Positions 44,286 to 54,128 of a stretch of 64,000 nt of DNA are shown in pieces (positions within the stretch are counted from its first letter, which is position 1; every line of letters begins with the position of its first letter). The position numbers were made by a program, and so were the translations under genes. The notes beneath the pieces are model-generated. The model searched no databases and was not told where the DNA came from. It saw only the letters and a list, made by a program, of their open reading frames with translations. Source of the DNA: Vibrio splendidus (GTDB taxonomy: Bacteria > Pseudomonadota > Gammaproteobacteria > Enterobacterales > Vibrionaceae); the NCBI RefSeq assembly GCF_001557875.1, contig NZ_LNRF01000008.1, positions 124,001-188,000 of the forward strand, read 5' to 3'.

Positions 44286-45593
44286 TTGAAATTGTTCAAA
44301 TTATCCATCATGTGTTGCTTAGTTGCAGCAACACCACTCGCCGCTCAAACTCTGGAACAGTCGGTGGCTATTACTTTGGCAACCAATCCAGAGATAAAAA
44401 GCATCTTTAACGAATATGTGAGCGTGAAAAAGCGTAATGATGCCTCTGGAGGTGCATACAAGCCCAGTATCGATCTTGATGCCGGTATTGGTTACGAAGG
44501 CATAAACCCAGCACCAAACAACGGTCCCGATACCGATCTAACAAGAAAGGAAGCGACGATTTCCCTCACCCAATTGCTGTGGGATGGTTCCGCAACACTG
44601 TACGACATTGATCGTACCGCTGCAGAAGCCGAATCAGTTCGCTTGCAATTGATAGCGGATGCCGAAGACAAAGCGCTAGAGGTGACCCAAATCTATTTAG
44701 ATGCTGTGAAAGCCACAGAAGTACTGGCACTGTCAGAAAGTAATCTTTCGATACACAAGAAAATCTACAAGGATATAAAGAAACGAGCTAATTCAGGCAT
44801 AGGTTCAACCGCGGATGTATCTCAGGTAGAAGCTAGGATTGCAAAAGCTCATGGTAACTTGTTGGCCGCACAGAATAATTTAATCGATACACACACCCAG
44901 TTTAGACGAGTGGTTGGCCAAGAACCCCTAGGCTTAATTTACCCACGAGCCGATATTTCGAGGATTCCTTTGTCGTTAACGGACGCCATTGTTGATGCCT
45001 TAGACAAACACCCAGTGATAAAAATCGCAACGGCTGATGTCGACGCAGCACATTTTCAATACAAACAATCAAAAGGCGTAAACTACCCCACATTCTCCAT
45101 CGAAGCATCACAGTCGTGGCGTGACGATGCGGGAGGCGATGAAGGCTCTAGTCAAGAGACACTCGCGATGCTAAGAATGCGATATAACTTGTACAACGGT
45201 GGAACAGACAGTGCTAATTCTGAAGCAGCTGCTTACCAATTGAATAAAGCAAAAGATCTGAGAGATCGTGCTTATCGCCAAGTCGAAGAAGGTCTTCGCC
45301 TTTCATGGAGTGCCTTAGATTTAACACTGCAACAAAAAAACTTTCTATCTGACCATGTTGATTCAGCTTCGGAGACCGTTATCGCTTATGAAAAACAATA
45401 CCGAATAGGCAAACGTACTCTGCTTGACTTGCTCAACACAGAGAACGAACTATTTGAAGCCCGTAAAGACTATCTAGATGCGCATTACTCCGAGCAGTAC
45501 GCTAAGTACCGTGTGATGAACGCAACCGGTTCTTTATTGAACGCTCTACTGGTCGACATACCAGAAGAGTGGACAACGGCCGTGGAGTATTAA
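44286..45593 (+). CDS. TolC-family outer-membrane secretion channel
   Basis: 435 residues from a TTG start with AGGAG seven nt upstream. A signal peptide ends in TPLAA-QT. Two OEP repeats follow, with the family pattern LNSL-type helices (KYRVMNATGSLLNALLVD at the C-terminus and GKRTLLDLLNTENELFEARKDY). It is the likely outer-membrane channel (LapE/AggA type) for type I secretion of the divergently coded adhesin. The OmpA-like lipoprotein gene begins at its stop codon, so the two are one operon. Confidence 0.92.
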   Translation: MKLFKLSIMCCLVAATPLAAQTLEQSVAITLATNPEIKSIFNEYVSVKKRNDASGGAYKPSIDLDAGIGYEGINPAPNNGPDTDLTRKEATISLTQLLWDGSATLYDIDRTAAEAESVRLQLIADAEDKALEVTQIYLDAVKATEVLALSESNLSIHKKIYKDIKKRANSGIGSTADVSQVEARIAKAHGNLLAAQNNLIDTHTQFRRVVGQEPLGLIYPRADISRIPLSLTDAIVDALDKHPVIKIATADVDAAHFQYKQSKGVNYPTFSIEASQSWRDDAGGDEGSSQETLAMLRMRYNLYNGGTDSANSEAAAYQLNKAKDLRDRAYRQVEEGLRLSWSALDLTLQQKNFLSDHVDSASETVIAYEKQYRIGKRTLLDLLNTENELFEARKDYLDAHYSEQYAKYRVMNATGSLLNALLVDIPEEWTTAVEY

Positions 45594-45595
45594 TG

Positions 45596-46204
45596 ATGAA
45601 AATAACTTACTTATTACTTCCCGTATTAACGATGACTCTATTCGCCTGCTCTAGTCAACAGGAAGAGGCCTACATCGAGACACCTGAAGCGGAACAGATT
45701 GCAGACCTGCAAGATGATGACAAAGATGGTGTGGTCAACGCACGCGATACCTGCCCAGGAACGCCTGAAGCATCACAAGTCGATAATGATGGCTGTGGTG
45801 AAACGATTCGTGCAGAAGAAGTCAGACAGCTAAAAATACTCTTTGCTCATGACTCATTTGAAGTGAATCCAATATTTTCTGATCAAATCAGCACGATGGC
45901 AGAGTTCCTTGAAACCTACAAAAGTGCTTCTATCGAAATCCAAGGTTACGCGAGTAAAGTGGGTTCCAATGAGTACAACTTAGATTTATCAAAGAAACGA
46001 GCGAATAATGTGCAAGACGAGTTATTGTCGAATGGTATAGAACCAGAGCGTGTGAGAATTGTTGGCTATGGCGAAGAACGCTTAGAAAGCGATGGTGATG
46101 ACCCTACTTCACACGCACTGAACCGAAAGGTAACGGCGACCGTAGTTGGGTTAAGTGAGCAGATCGTTGAAGAGTGGACTATTTTTACAACACTAGAAAA
46201 GTAG
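45596..46204 (+). CDS. OmpA-family lipoprotein
   Basis: 202 residues from the ATG at 45596 (MKITYLLLPV); the ATG at 45593 overlaps the TolC-family stop. The lipobox is LFAC, giving a lipidated Cys. A thrombospondin-type-3-like calcium motif DDDKDGVVNARDTCPGTP comes next, then an OmpA C-terminal peptidoglycan-binding domain (IEIQGYASKVGSNEYN, LSKKRANNVQDEL, VGYGEERL). Such OmpA genes accompany Lap-type adhesin secretion clusters in many gammaproteobacteria. Probably anchors the secretion channel or adhesin to the cell wall; inferred. Confidence 0.9.
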   Translation: MKITYLLLPVLTMTLFACSSQQEEAYIETPEAEQIADLQDDDKDGVVNARDTCPGTPEASQVDNDGCGETIRAEEVRQLKILFAHDSFEVNPIFSDQISTMAEFLETYKSASIEIQGYASKVGSNEYNLDLSKKRANNVQDELLSNGIEPERVRIVGYGEERLESDGDDPTSHALNRKVTATVVGLSEQIVEEWTIFTTLEK

Positions 46205-46271
46205 CGTGACATTGTCACCGTATTTGCAAAACAAGCCATCTTACAAATAGTAGCTTAGCAACATGATCAAT

Positions 46272-46307
46272 AAAGCCGTGATAGGGTTACCTATCACGGC
46301 TTTTTGT
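46272..46307 (+). terminator. Terminator after the TolC/OmpA operon
   Basis: AAAGCCGTGATAGG / CCTATCACGGCTTT stem with loop GTTA and a T run. Confidence 0.93.
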
Positions 46308-46416
46308 TCTTTGTCGTCACATGAATCGTGTGGATGACTCTGTGACTCTTCTTGCTACTCAGAAATTGACTTGTTGCTCAGGAATTGGCTCGATGGTTAA
46401 TCGAACCAATTACCGA

Positions 46417-47580
46417 TTATAGTTTTACTTCTTGATGCTTAGTTTTCGGTAGAGAAATACTTAGCAGGAAGTAACCTAAGATAGCTGCAGTTGTTGAGCC
46501 CATCAGGATACCTAATCGAGCAAGCGTATCAAAATCTGCGTTCGTTGGACCAAATGCCAGTGACGAGATAAAGATAGACATAGTAAAGCCAATACCACAC
46601 AACACAGATACCGCGAAGATGTTCATGAAATTCACACCTTCAGGAAGCTTAGCTACGCCGGTTTTCACAGCACCCCAGCTGAATAGGAAGATACCCAGTG
46701 GCTTACCAACCAATAGACCCATAGCAATACCAAGCGGTAGCATTCCTGTAAGGTTTGAAATTGAGATGCCTTCTAGTGATATACCTGCGTTTGCAAATGC
46801 GAAGATTGGCAAGATTGCAAAAGCGACGTATGGGTGCAGAGCATGCTCTAAGTGTTTCAGCGGAGAATGTTCTCCTTTATTACCTTTTAGTGGGATAGCA
46901 AAACCAATTACTACACCAGCCAATGTTGCGTGAACACCAGACTTCAATACAGCGAACCATAGGATCGCACCAACAATTAAGTACACGCTCAGCTTAGTTA
47001 CATGCTTGTTATTTAACATGAACAACACACCAGTCGCGATGAAACCAACCGTTAGTGCAAGCGTTGATAGGTCGCCTGAGTAGAACAATGCAATGATAAC
47101 AACAACACCTAAGTCATCGATAATTGCTAGAGCCAGTAGGAACACTTTCAAACTTACTGGTACGCGGTTACCAAGAAGAGCCATGATACCCAACGCAAAT
47201 GCGATATCCGTTGCAGCAGGGATAGCCCAACCTTGAAGCGCTTCAGGGTTACTTGAGTTAAATAGCACATAAATAAGTGCAGGAGCTAGCATACCGCCCA
47301 CAGCAGCGATAGCTGGGAAGATTGCCGTCTCTTTAGACTTTAATGCGCCTTCTAAAAGTTCACGCTTAACTTCTAAGCCGATTAGAAGGAAGAAGACAGC
47401 CATTAAGCCATCGTTAATCCAGTGAGACACAGACATACCAAGAACGTAACTATGAAGTACACCTTGGTACATTTCGTTCAGTGGTGAGTTTGCTACAAAC
47501 ATTGCGATCGCCGCAGCGATAACTAGGATGATGCCGCCAGCAGATTCTAATTTAAAGAAGTCACGGATGACGTCGGTCAT
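46417..47580 (-). CDS. nhaA: Na+/H+ antiporter NhaA
   Basis: 387 residues from the ATG at 47580 (MTDVIRDFFKLESAGG) with AAGGGCG upstream, matching E. coli NhaA in length; an upstream frame of 14 codons is not used. About 12 membrane segments. The ion-binding Asp-Asp pair is in LALAIIDDLGVVVI, and the pH-sensor region includes INDGLMAVFFLLIGLEVKREL. It exports sodium in exchange for protons, as expected in a marine organism. Monocistronic. Confidence 0.96.
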   Translation of the reverse strand: MTDVIRDFFKLESAGGIILVIAAAIAMFVANSPLNEMYQGVLHSYVLGMSVSHWINDGLMAVFFLLIGLEVKRELLEGALKSKETAIFPAIAAVGGMLAPALIYVLFNSSNPEALQGWAIPAATDIAFALGIMALLGNRVPVSLKVFLLALAIIDDLGVVVIIALFYSGDLSTLALTVGFIATGVLFMLNNKHVTKLSVYLIVGAILWFAVLKSGVHATLAGVVIGFAIPLKGNKGEHSPLKHLEHALHPYVAFAILPIFAFANAGISLEGISISNLTGMLPLGIAMGLLVGKPLGIFLFSWGAVKTGVAKLPEGVNFMNIFAVSVLCGIGFTMSIFISSLAFGPTNADFDTLARLGILMGSTTAAILGYFLLSISLPKTKHQEVKL

Positions 47581-47824
47581 GATTTCGCCCTTATATTTAT
47601 TATTTAAATAAACGAATAACAAAGAATAACCCAGAGTTTATATCTAAGCTTTATCGATAGATAATCACTTCTTCGGATGTTTAACTTCGGTTTTTCCTAC
47701 AAATACTAAACAATACGTCGTATATTCCATAATATTATTATGCGCCATAAAATAAGTATAGATGAGATCACCAAGGCTGTATGCACAAATAATTCGAGTC
47801 TGGTAGGAATCGCCAACATAAAAA

Positions 47825-47846
47825 AAGGCTATCAAATGATAGCCTT
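47825..47846. terminator. Terminator of the AttH operon
   Basis: AAGGCTATCA / TGATAGCCTT pair with a minimal loop, just after the minus-strand AttH-like gene. Confidence 0.75.
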
Positions 47847-47855
47847 AGGTGTTTT

Positions 47856-49004
47856 TTAGTAGCCTGTTAACTGCATAAAGCCTGTTGCTTCATGGCTTCC
47901 GCTCGCCATAATTGGCCCTTCCCAATAGGGTATGACAAAAGGCAGCCACATATCCCTACGCTTGATACGCGTCGTGAGGTTGATATTGTGTTGTGGCACA
48001 TTAATAATCCATTGCAGTGGCATCCTTCTACCATTCAGTAGCGTCGTATTCTGTAAAGGCTTGATAGAAATATCGGAGTCCGTGAGCTGATACACTTTAC
48101 CAGAGCGAGTGGCCAATGTTCCGAAAACATAAGGCAACTGTTGATTATGGCGGTAGCGGTTAATGCTCAGTGCTGTGCCATCATCAAGATTAAACACGAA
48201 CCAATCCCAGCCTTGCTGACCCACTCCGAGTAAGCCACTCCCCCACTCTTTATGTACCCAAGCAGTGCCTTCAACTTCCTTGGCAACACCGTCCAAATTC
48301 AACACGCCACTTAGAGACAAGAACGGAGCGCTGAAGTTATAAGACGCAACAGGTAATAAATCGTGCTTTTTCTGATAGCCGTTATCACCGTTGAGCACGT
48401 ATGGACCTTTCGCTATAGTGTCGAGTTCAAGGCCAAACGTATCAGTTTGCACTTGAAGTCGACCCGGGAATGGTGTGCTACCGAGTGCGCGCCAGTTCCA
48501 GTTATCAATCCAAATCCTAAACGGACGACTGGTCATTCCCGCCTGGCCTATGCCACCACGCGCTAAACGTTGCTCTTTCCAAACTTTGGAATCAGAAGAG
48601 ATCACAACATTTGAAATATAGACCTGAGGACTTTGCCATCCTGGGGTCTCACGTTCATCAGTAGCTATACGGAAGAAGCTCCACTGCACTGAGTACTTTT
48701 TACCGTCATCCCCTTTTAGAGATGCAAAGTAATGCCACCACTCGTGTTGGAATTCTGGGTGGAACTGAAAGTCACGAGGCAATGAAACGCTGCGGTCAGG
48801 TAGCACAGGCTCAAACACATTGAAATGTTCGCTAACAAGTACTGAGTTAACCTCGTTAACCCCCTTTTCACCAACGTCAACAAAATAAGAATAATACGCC
48901 CAGATACCTAAAATAGTGCCAAAGAAACCAATCAGTAATAGAGAGGAAATAAGTCGGTGTCTGAGTTTCGTTGAGCCATTTCGTTGAAGCATATTAAAGC
49001 GCAT
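47856..49004 (-). CDS. AttH/CrtC-like lipocalin-domain protein
   Basis: 382 residues with an N-terminal membrane anchor (about 17-40). The rest is the AttH (DUF2006, carotenoid 1,2-hydratase-like) fold, with FHPEFQHEWWHYFASL, WSFFRIATDE and TAWVHKEWGSG as landmarks. Its start overlaps the permease stop by 11 nt. AttH-type genes commonly follow an ABC ATPase and a FtsX/MacB-like permease, as here; a role in moving or processing a lipid-like or hydrophobic substrate at the periplasmic face is inferred. No carotenoid genes are present, so CrtC function is unlikely. Confidence 0.85.
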   Translation of the reverse strand: MRFNMLQRNGSTKLRHRLISSLLLIGFFGTILGIWAYYSYFVDVGEKGVNEVNSVLVSEHFNVFEPVLPDRSVSLPRDFQFHPEFQHEWWHYFASLKGDDGKKYSVQWSFFRIATDERETPGWQSPQVYISNVVISSDSKVWKEQRLARGGIGQAGMTSRPFRIWIDNWNWRALGSTPFPGRLQVQTDTFGLELDTIAKGPYVLNGDNGYQKKHDLLPVASYNFSAPFLSLSGVLNLDGVAKEVEGTAWVHKEWGSGLLGVGQQGWDWFVFNLDDGTALSINRYRHNQQLPYVFGTLATRSGKVYQLTDSDISIKPLQNTTLLNGRRMPLQWIINVPQHNINLTTRIKRRDMWLPFVIPYWEGPIMASGSHEATGFMQLTGY

Positions 49005-51447
49005 CCCTCAATGATTTCATCGGGGTGTTCCGAATCATTCTCATCACTGGCAAAGCACCAGCCAACATCAATGCAGCCATGGCCCATGCAAATGTCTGTA
49101 AATAGTCCCAAGGAATCACTTGTAACTCGAGAGACCAGCCAAAAGACTGCTTAATAACGATATCAACAATCAAGCTTGCTAACGCTAAACCGAGCGGAAT
49201 CGCAATCAAGGAGGAAATAAGCCCAAATACAAACAACTGTAAGCTACCTGTCAGAATCAGCTCTTTCGCCGATACACCTAAACAGCGCTGCAGCGAGATA
49301 TGCCTTTGTCGAGACACTTCACCAGCAACGGTTGCAAAGAAGATACCAAAGACTGCGATAACCAAGGTAATGTTACCCAACGTATCAGCGATCGCGAACG
49401 TTCTATCAAACACACGCATTGCTTGACTGTGAATATTGTTGTTATCAAAAACTCGCTCAGAACCAAGCCTGAATACACTTTCCAGTCGGCTGCGAAGTCC
49501 TACTGAATTAACATCATCTTTGAGTATAACGCCAAGGCCCACATTGCCGCGCCCTGCAAATCCATACAGCCAGTTTCGATGTGACATCATGACCTGATGG
49601 TAAGGGTTCCCATAATCGTAATAAACACCGACAACCTGCCAACCGGAACCAAGGTTGTCATAAAGGTCAATGTAGTCGCCTGGGCGAATCCCCAACTTAA
49701 GAGACATCGACTCACTGATCAACACACCTTTCGAGTGATGTAAGTGATACCAATAATTCGGAATACCTAATTTGATGGTCAACGCTTCTAGTTCACCTTC
49801 AGAAGGACCAGTACTGACCACTTGAATACTACCCACTGGAGAAGCTACGTCTTTCTCCCAACGCCACCAAACTGAGTCCACTTCTGGTTGGTCTGACAGC
49901 CAGTTACTCATGCGAGCAGCGGCATTGTTGGTTGGGTAGATGTAAAGATCTGCAGCCAAACGCTGTGTTAGCCATTTATCAGTGGTATCCCTAAAGCTAC
50001 CGACCATGGTTTCTACACCAATGTTTGCTGTCAGCGCCAGCATAAACGCCATTGTTGCTACGCCACGGTAGCTCATACTTGACGCAGCATCAGCAAAGAA
50101 CCAGCGAGCACGAACCCAGCGCAATGAATAAGAGAGGCTATTAAATAGCTTCCACATCAAGAATGGCGTAAACAGAGCCACACTGACGAGCATCAACGCG
50201 ATAATCGCAAAACCAGACTCTTGAGTCTGAGGGGCTTGATACACAGCGACAGCTGCAACCAAGAAGCCACACCCAATCAATGCTTGCCATGTGAATTCTG
50301 TACCCGCAAAACGCATCAAAGATAATCGAGAGGTCAAACGAATAGGTTGTGATCTAAGCAAACGAACCAGCGGCCAAGCACACGCTAAGAATGCACCAAG
50401 TAGTGCCATTAACAAGCTGTAACCGCTCCATCGCCAATTCCAGTCAATCGTTAAACCAACATTGGCATCATATAGGTCACCTAAGCTTGAAGATACTGCC
50501 GGTAACAATTGATTAGCCAACATGACACCGAATACATTACCGCAGATCCAGCTCAGTACTACCAATAGCAACAATTCTAAACAAAGCGCTTTCGCCAGTT
50601 GCCAGCCCGATACACCTGTTTGTCTTAAGATTCCGACTAACGGTTGGCGCTGAATAAACGACAGCGACATCGCTTGATAGAAAATAAACAAGCCAACCAC
50701 AAACGACAGCATACCCATCGCTTTAAGATTTAAGTGAAAAGCACTGGTTAGCGACTCGAGTTCCGCTTTAGAACTGCGGGTGATCGTCAACCCATTCGGC
50801 AACATATTTTTTAGACGCTCAAATTTCTCAGTAGACATGTCTGAGCAAGCAATCACTGAAAGTCCTGCACTGCGTTTAAGCATGCGGAGCAAGGAAATAT
50901 CTGCTATTAATCTGGTGCCATTAATCAGGTTGTTTTGATCGACAACCACAGGACCAAGCTCAGAGCCATCCATCAGAGGAATGTAATCACCGTTGTTCCA
51001 CTCCATGTGTTCAGCGAGATCATCACTTACAAGGATTGGATATGGCGGTTTCATGAGGTTTAAAGTGGTGAGATCTTTTAACGCAATACCCGGCTGCAAC
51101 TGAAGCATAGAAACAGGGTCTATGCCGATAAGCATGAAGTTCGCGCCGTTTTCATCAGTGATACGATGGTGGTCAAAAGGAGAGCACTGTTGAAAGCCTT
51201 CACGGCGAAGCTGGATATAAAAACCTTGTGGAATCTTATTAGCGTTGTGTTTTGGTCGAATACGGTAAGGAAGAGGATTCGAAAAGAGTTTTTCGCCATG
51301 TGCATAGCTTTGCTTGGCGTGTTGATTGATAGCAGTAACACCAACCAAAAGTGATACGCCGAGGGTTAAACCAAGCCATACCAAAATAATCTGCAGTGGG
51401 TAACGTCGATAGTGACCGAGTAGTGCCTTAACTACGGGCCATAACAT
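48994..51447 (-). CDS. FtsX/MacB-type ABC transporter permease
   Basis: 817 residues from the ATG at 51447 (MLWPVVKALLGHYRRYP), with GGAGGG seven nt upstream; a longer frame starts 11 codons earlier inside the ATPase gene. Two FtsX-type halves are visible, each with a large periplasmic part and three or four membrane segments (ILVWLGLTLGVSLLVGVTAI at the start, AFAWAMAALMLAGALPVMRM at the end). It overlaps the ATPase by 20 nt and the AttH gene by 11 nt. The type resembles LolC/LolE and MacB-like systems that act on periplasmic or membrane-embedded substrates. Confidence 0.9.
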   Translation of the reverse strand: MLWPVVKALLGHYRRYPLQIILVWLGLTLGVSLLVGVTAINQHAKQSYAHGEKLFSNPLPYRIRPKHNANKIPQGFYIQLRREGFQQCSPFDHHRITDENGANFMLIGIDPVSMLQLQPGIALKDLTTLNLMKPPYPILVSDDLAEHMEWNNGDYIPLMDGSELGPVVVDQNNLINGTRLIADISLLRMLKRSAGLSVIACSDMSTEKFERLKNMLPNGLTITRSSKAELESLTSAFHLNLKAMGMLSFVVGLFIFYQAMSLSFIQRQPLVGILRQTGVSGWQLAKALCLELLLLVVLSWICGNVFGVMLANQLLPAVSSSLGDLYDANVGLTIDWNWRWSGYSLLMALLGAFLACAWPLVRLLRSQPIRLTSRLSLMRFAGTEFTWQALIGCGFLVAAVAVYQAPQTQESGFAIIALMLVSVALFTPFLMWKLFNSLSYSLRWVRARWFFADAASSMSYRGVATMAFMLALTANIGVETMVGSFRDTTDKWLTQRLAADLYIYPTNNAAARMSNWLSDQPEVDSVWWRWEKDVASPVGSIQVVSTGPSEGELEALTIKLGIPNYWYHLHHSKGVLISESMSLKLGIRPGDYIDLYDNLGSGWQVVGVYYDYGNPYHQVMMSHRNWLYGFAGRGNVGLGVILKDDVNSVGLRSRLESVFRLGSERVFDNNNIHSQAMRVFDRTFAIADTLGNITLVIAVFGIFFATVAGEVSRQRHISLQRCLGVSAKELILTGSLQLFVFGLISSLIAIPLGLALASLIVDIVIKQSFGWSLELQVIPWDYLQTFAWAMAALMLAGALPVMRMIRNTPMKSLRDAL

Positions 51448-52099
51448 GCAGTTGCCCTCCTTGTAGACGGATCCTGCCATCCATGTGCAGTGCTACTTTT
51501 TCACTGTGTGTCACCAGCAACAAGGTACATTCTAATTGGCGAGCCAAAGAGGTCAGCAAACGCATTACAGCTTCTGCATTACGCTCATCTAAACTACCGG
51601 TCGGCTCATCGGCCAGCAATATTTTTGGTTCCATATACAGCGCACGCGCAATTGCCGCACGTTGTTGTTGGCCACCAGACGCTTCTTCAGGGTAGCGGCC
51701 AAGCAAAGGCATAAGGTCTAAAGCAGAAAGAATCTGCCTCCAGAGGCCTTTGTCTTCAGGTAAGCCTTTTAACTGACGGCAAAAACGGATGTTATCGGCA
51801 ATATTTAGCGTTGGCAGCAAGTTGAACTGCTGAAAAATATGGCCAATGTTGTTTCTACGATAAGCAGTGCGATCACGCTCGGTTGAGTCGTGCATATTGA
51901 AGTGAGGGAAAGCGATTTCACCTGAATCCGCTAGGTCTAAACCCGCGATAAGGTTCAGTAAAGTACTTTTACCTGATCCGCTTTCTCCCATTAATGCTAG
52001 CTGGTCACCTTGGTTTAATGTTAATTCAGCACCTTGCAAAACAGGGTGAAACTCCCCCCCATCGACATAGCCTTTACATAGGTCTGACAGCTTTAACAT
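51428..52099 (-). CDS. LolD-like ABC transporter ATP-binding protein
   Basis: 223 residues with Walker A GESGSGKST, Q-loop HIFQQFNLLP, signature ASGGQQQRAAIARAL, Walker B ILLADEPTGSLDE and H-loop LLVTHS. It matches the LolD/MacB/FtsE ATPase subfamily. It is the first gene of a three-gene overlapping operon with the permease and AttH-like protein. No membrane-fusion gene is present, so it is not a full MacAB-type efflux pump. Confidence 0.93.
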   Translation of the reverse strand: MLKLSDLCKGYVDGGEFHPVLQGAELTLNQGDQLALMGESGSGKSTLLNLIAGLDLADSGEIAFPHFNMHDSTERDRTAYRRNNIGHIFQQFNLLPTLNIADNIRFCRQLKGLPEDKGLWRQILSALDLMPLLGRYPEEASGGQQQRAAIARALYMEPKILLADEPTGSLDERNAEAVMRLLTSLARQLECTLLLVTHSEKVALHMDGRIRLQGGQLHVMARS

Positions 52100-52221
52100 T
52101 AAACAGCTCGCATTAGTTAGAATTTGGAAGGAGAATCTACACTAATTCCCTGTTAGGAGGAAGTATTTTGAAAGATAGATCACACACCAATGATAAAGTG
52201 ACGTGATTGGTGCGCCCTACT

Positions 52222-53595
52222 TCAACTTCCTATCAAGTTTTTAATCCATTTTCTTGTTTTCATGCGATAGAGCGACCCGCCCCACTTAATCACTTCTTCA
52301 GTTAGGAAAAGCAGATATACCCACTCAGGTGGAAACTTAAGATAAATAGCAGCAATGGCCGCCAGTGGAATGCCAATCACCCACTGAGCAATCAAGTCTT
52401 GATAGAGGCAGAACTTCACATCACCGCCCGCTCTCAACACACCAACAATCACAGTCAACGGCACAGAGCGAATAATAATACCTACACTCAGAATCAGAAT
52501 AAACTTTTCTGAGAGGGCTCTGGTTTCTTCAGTCAATGCGCTAAAGGCATTGAGTATTGGCGTTTGAACGAAGTAGAGAAAAACGGCCACTACGATACTG
52601 GTTAAGAAACACAAAATCGTTAAGCCTAGCGCTTGATAGTAAACCGCTTCATTGTTTTTCGCGCCAAGTTGATTACCCACCAGAACCGCTGCCGCGTTCG
52701 AAAGGCCAATCAATAAACTCAATGAGATAGATTCAACTGGCGTCATTACTGAAAGTGCAGCTAAACCTTGAACGCCCGATTGTCCCATGATCGCGTGGTA
52801 AGCAAACAACCCACCCGCCCATGCTAAGAAGTTAAACGTGGTCGGCAGAGACAACTTCAAAAAGCGAACCACCTTTTCGATCGAAGCTGCCGCTTTAATA
52901 TCGCAGAACTTAAAAGCTAATAAATGCTTAGAGAAATAGAGATAACCAAACAAAGTCGCGACTTCAATTGCACCACTCAGCACCGTTGCAATTGCTGCGC
53001 CTTTGATTCCAAGCGCTGGAAAACCCAAGTTACCGAAAATCAGCACCCAGTTTAAGAATACATTAGACAGGATACCGATACCGCTGAAGAAGGTGCTTAG
53101 CCCTGGTTTGTGCATCGCTCTCAAACCCACAGCCATACTGCTTACGCACGATACCGCTAACATGCTAAATGAGGTAATTACGATGTATTCAACGCCTAGG
53201 TTGATGACCTCTTGAGAGTCGGTAGTCACGCCCATAATTTGTGTAGGAAATGAAACGAAAAATGCAATGGTCAGTAACGCAAATAGGGTCGAAACCAGCC
53301 ACGTCAGTGCGGTGCTTTCTCTCACACCTTGCCTGTTACCCGCTCCCCAATATTGAGCAGTAAGAAGAGCGCCGCCGGTGGTGACACCCACCAGCATAAT
53401 GGTCGTCACGAACATCGCTCGGCTCGCAACACCCACAGCCGCAATGTCTGCTTCGCCAAGTTGGCCCAACATCAACACATCCACTAAGCCTCGGCTTGAA
53501 AACATAATGCTCTGCAAAGCAATAGGCAAAGCAATCGCAATAAGCCTGCGAACAAAATCACCTCGAGTATGATGAATAATTGAAGAGAGCAACAT
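52222..53595 (-). CDS. MATE-family efflux transporter
   Basis: 457 residues from the ATG at 53595 (MLLSSIIHHTRGDF); an upstream in-frame start gives 17 more residues without homology. Twelve membrane segments, with the family pattern SSRGLVDVLMLGQLGEADIAAVGVA in segment 1-2 and GVLRAGGDVKFCLYQD late. MATE proteins export cationic drugs or metabolites using Na+ or H+ gradients. Single-gene unit; substrate unknown. Confidence 0.9.
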   Translation of the reverse strand: MLLSSIIHHTRGDFVRRLIAIALPIALQSIMFSSRGLVDVLMLGQLGEADIAAVGVASRAMFVTTIMLVGVTTGGALLTAQYWGAGNRQGVRESTALTWLVSTLFALLTIAFFVSFPTQIMGVTTDSQEVINLGVEYIVITSFSMLAVSCVSSMAVGLRAMHKPGLSTFFSGIGILSNVFLNWVLIFGNLGFPALGIKGAAIATVLSGAIEVATLFGYLYFSKHLLAFKFCDIKAAASIEKVVRFLKLSLPTTFNFLAWAGGLFAYHAIMGQSGVQGLAALSVMTPVESISLSLLIGLSNAAAVLVGNQLGAKNNEAVYYQALGLTILCFLTSIVVAVFLYFVQTPILNAFSALTEETRALSEKFILILSVGIIIRSVPLTVIVGVLRAGGDVKFCLYQDLIAQWVIGIPLAAIAAIYLKFPPEWVYLLFLTEEVIKWGGSLYRMKTRKWIKNLIGS

Positions 53596-54128
53596 AGAGA
53601 TACCTAAACGGAACGTATTGATGAATAAAGGAAAATATCCCACCATTATATCAACGTTCGGTTTTTAACCATACATAAATAACACGGTGAACATGAATTC
53701 CCGCATAGCATCCTAATTTATGCATCATTTACTTGTTCAAATGTCAAAACTCGATTAGCCAGACAATAGTGACGTCACCTTGGTCCTTGCTCCCTTGCTA
53801 GCCGAACTAGCAAAGTACATTCACTCAGCCGCTCTCTCGAACAAAGCGAAAATCATCAAGTCAGCATTATTAATACGGGTGCACATATCAAAAAACACAT
53901 TTGCCGCATAGACAGGTAAATTGATTGAAATCAAAGTTAGTAGCGATCGGCATCCTGTTGTATTTGTTGCCATTTTTAACAAACCAATATAACCACATGA
54001 ATTAAATGGCTTTATTTCGTTAAATTATTCTCCATCTAGTTATTCGATTAATATTGATTCCTTTTTGTCATTTCATAAAGTTTCTTAAATTCAATAACTT
54101 CCTAGCCAATTCACTAGGGAGTTAAAAA
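53596..54128. other. Divergent intergenic region, MATE / tri-haem peroxidase
   Basis: About 530 nt with no credible ORF. It holds a palindrome GTGACGTCAC (53769-53778), a hairpin TTGCTAG-CCGAA-CTAGCAA (53795-53813) and an FNR box at 53921. Confidence 0.5.
53921..53934. promoter_or_regulatory. FNR box
   Basis: TTGAT-TGAA-ATCAA is an exact match to the FNR consensus TTGAT-N4-ATCAA. It lies 195 nt upstream of the tri-haem peroxidase start. Confidence 0.75.

Noticed and set aside
47856..49004. Carotenoid 1,2-hydratase (CrtC) function
   Set aside because: Only the AttH/CrtC fold is shared; no carotenoid genes are present, and the ABC operon context points to another role.
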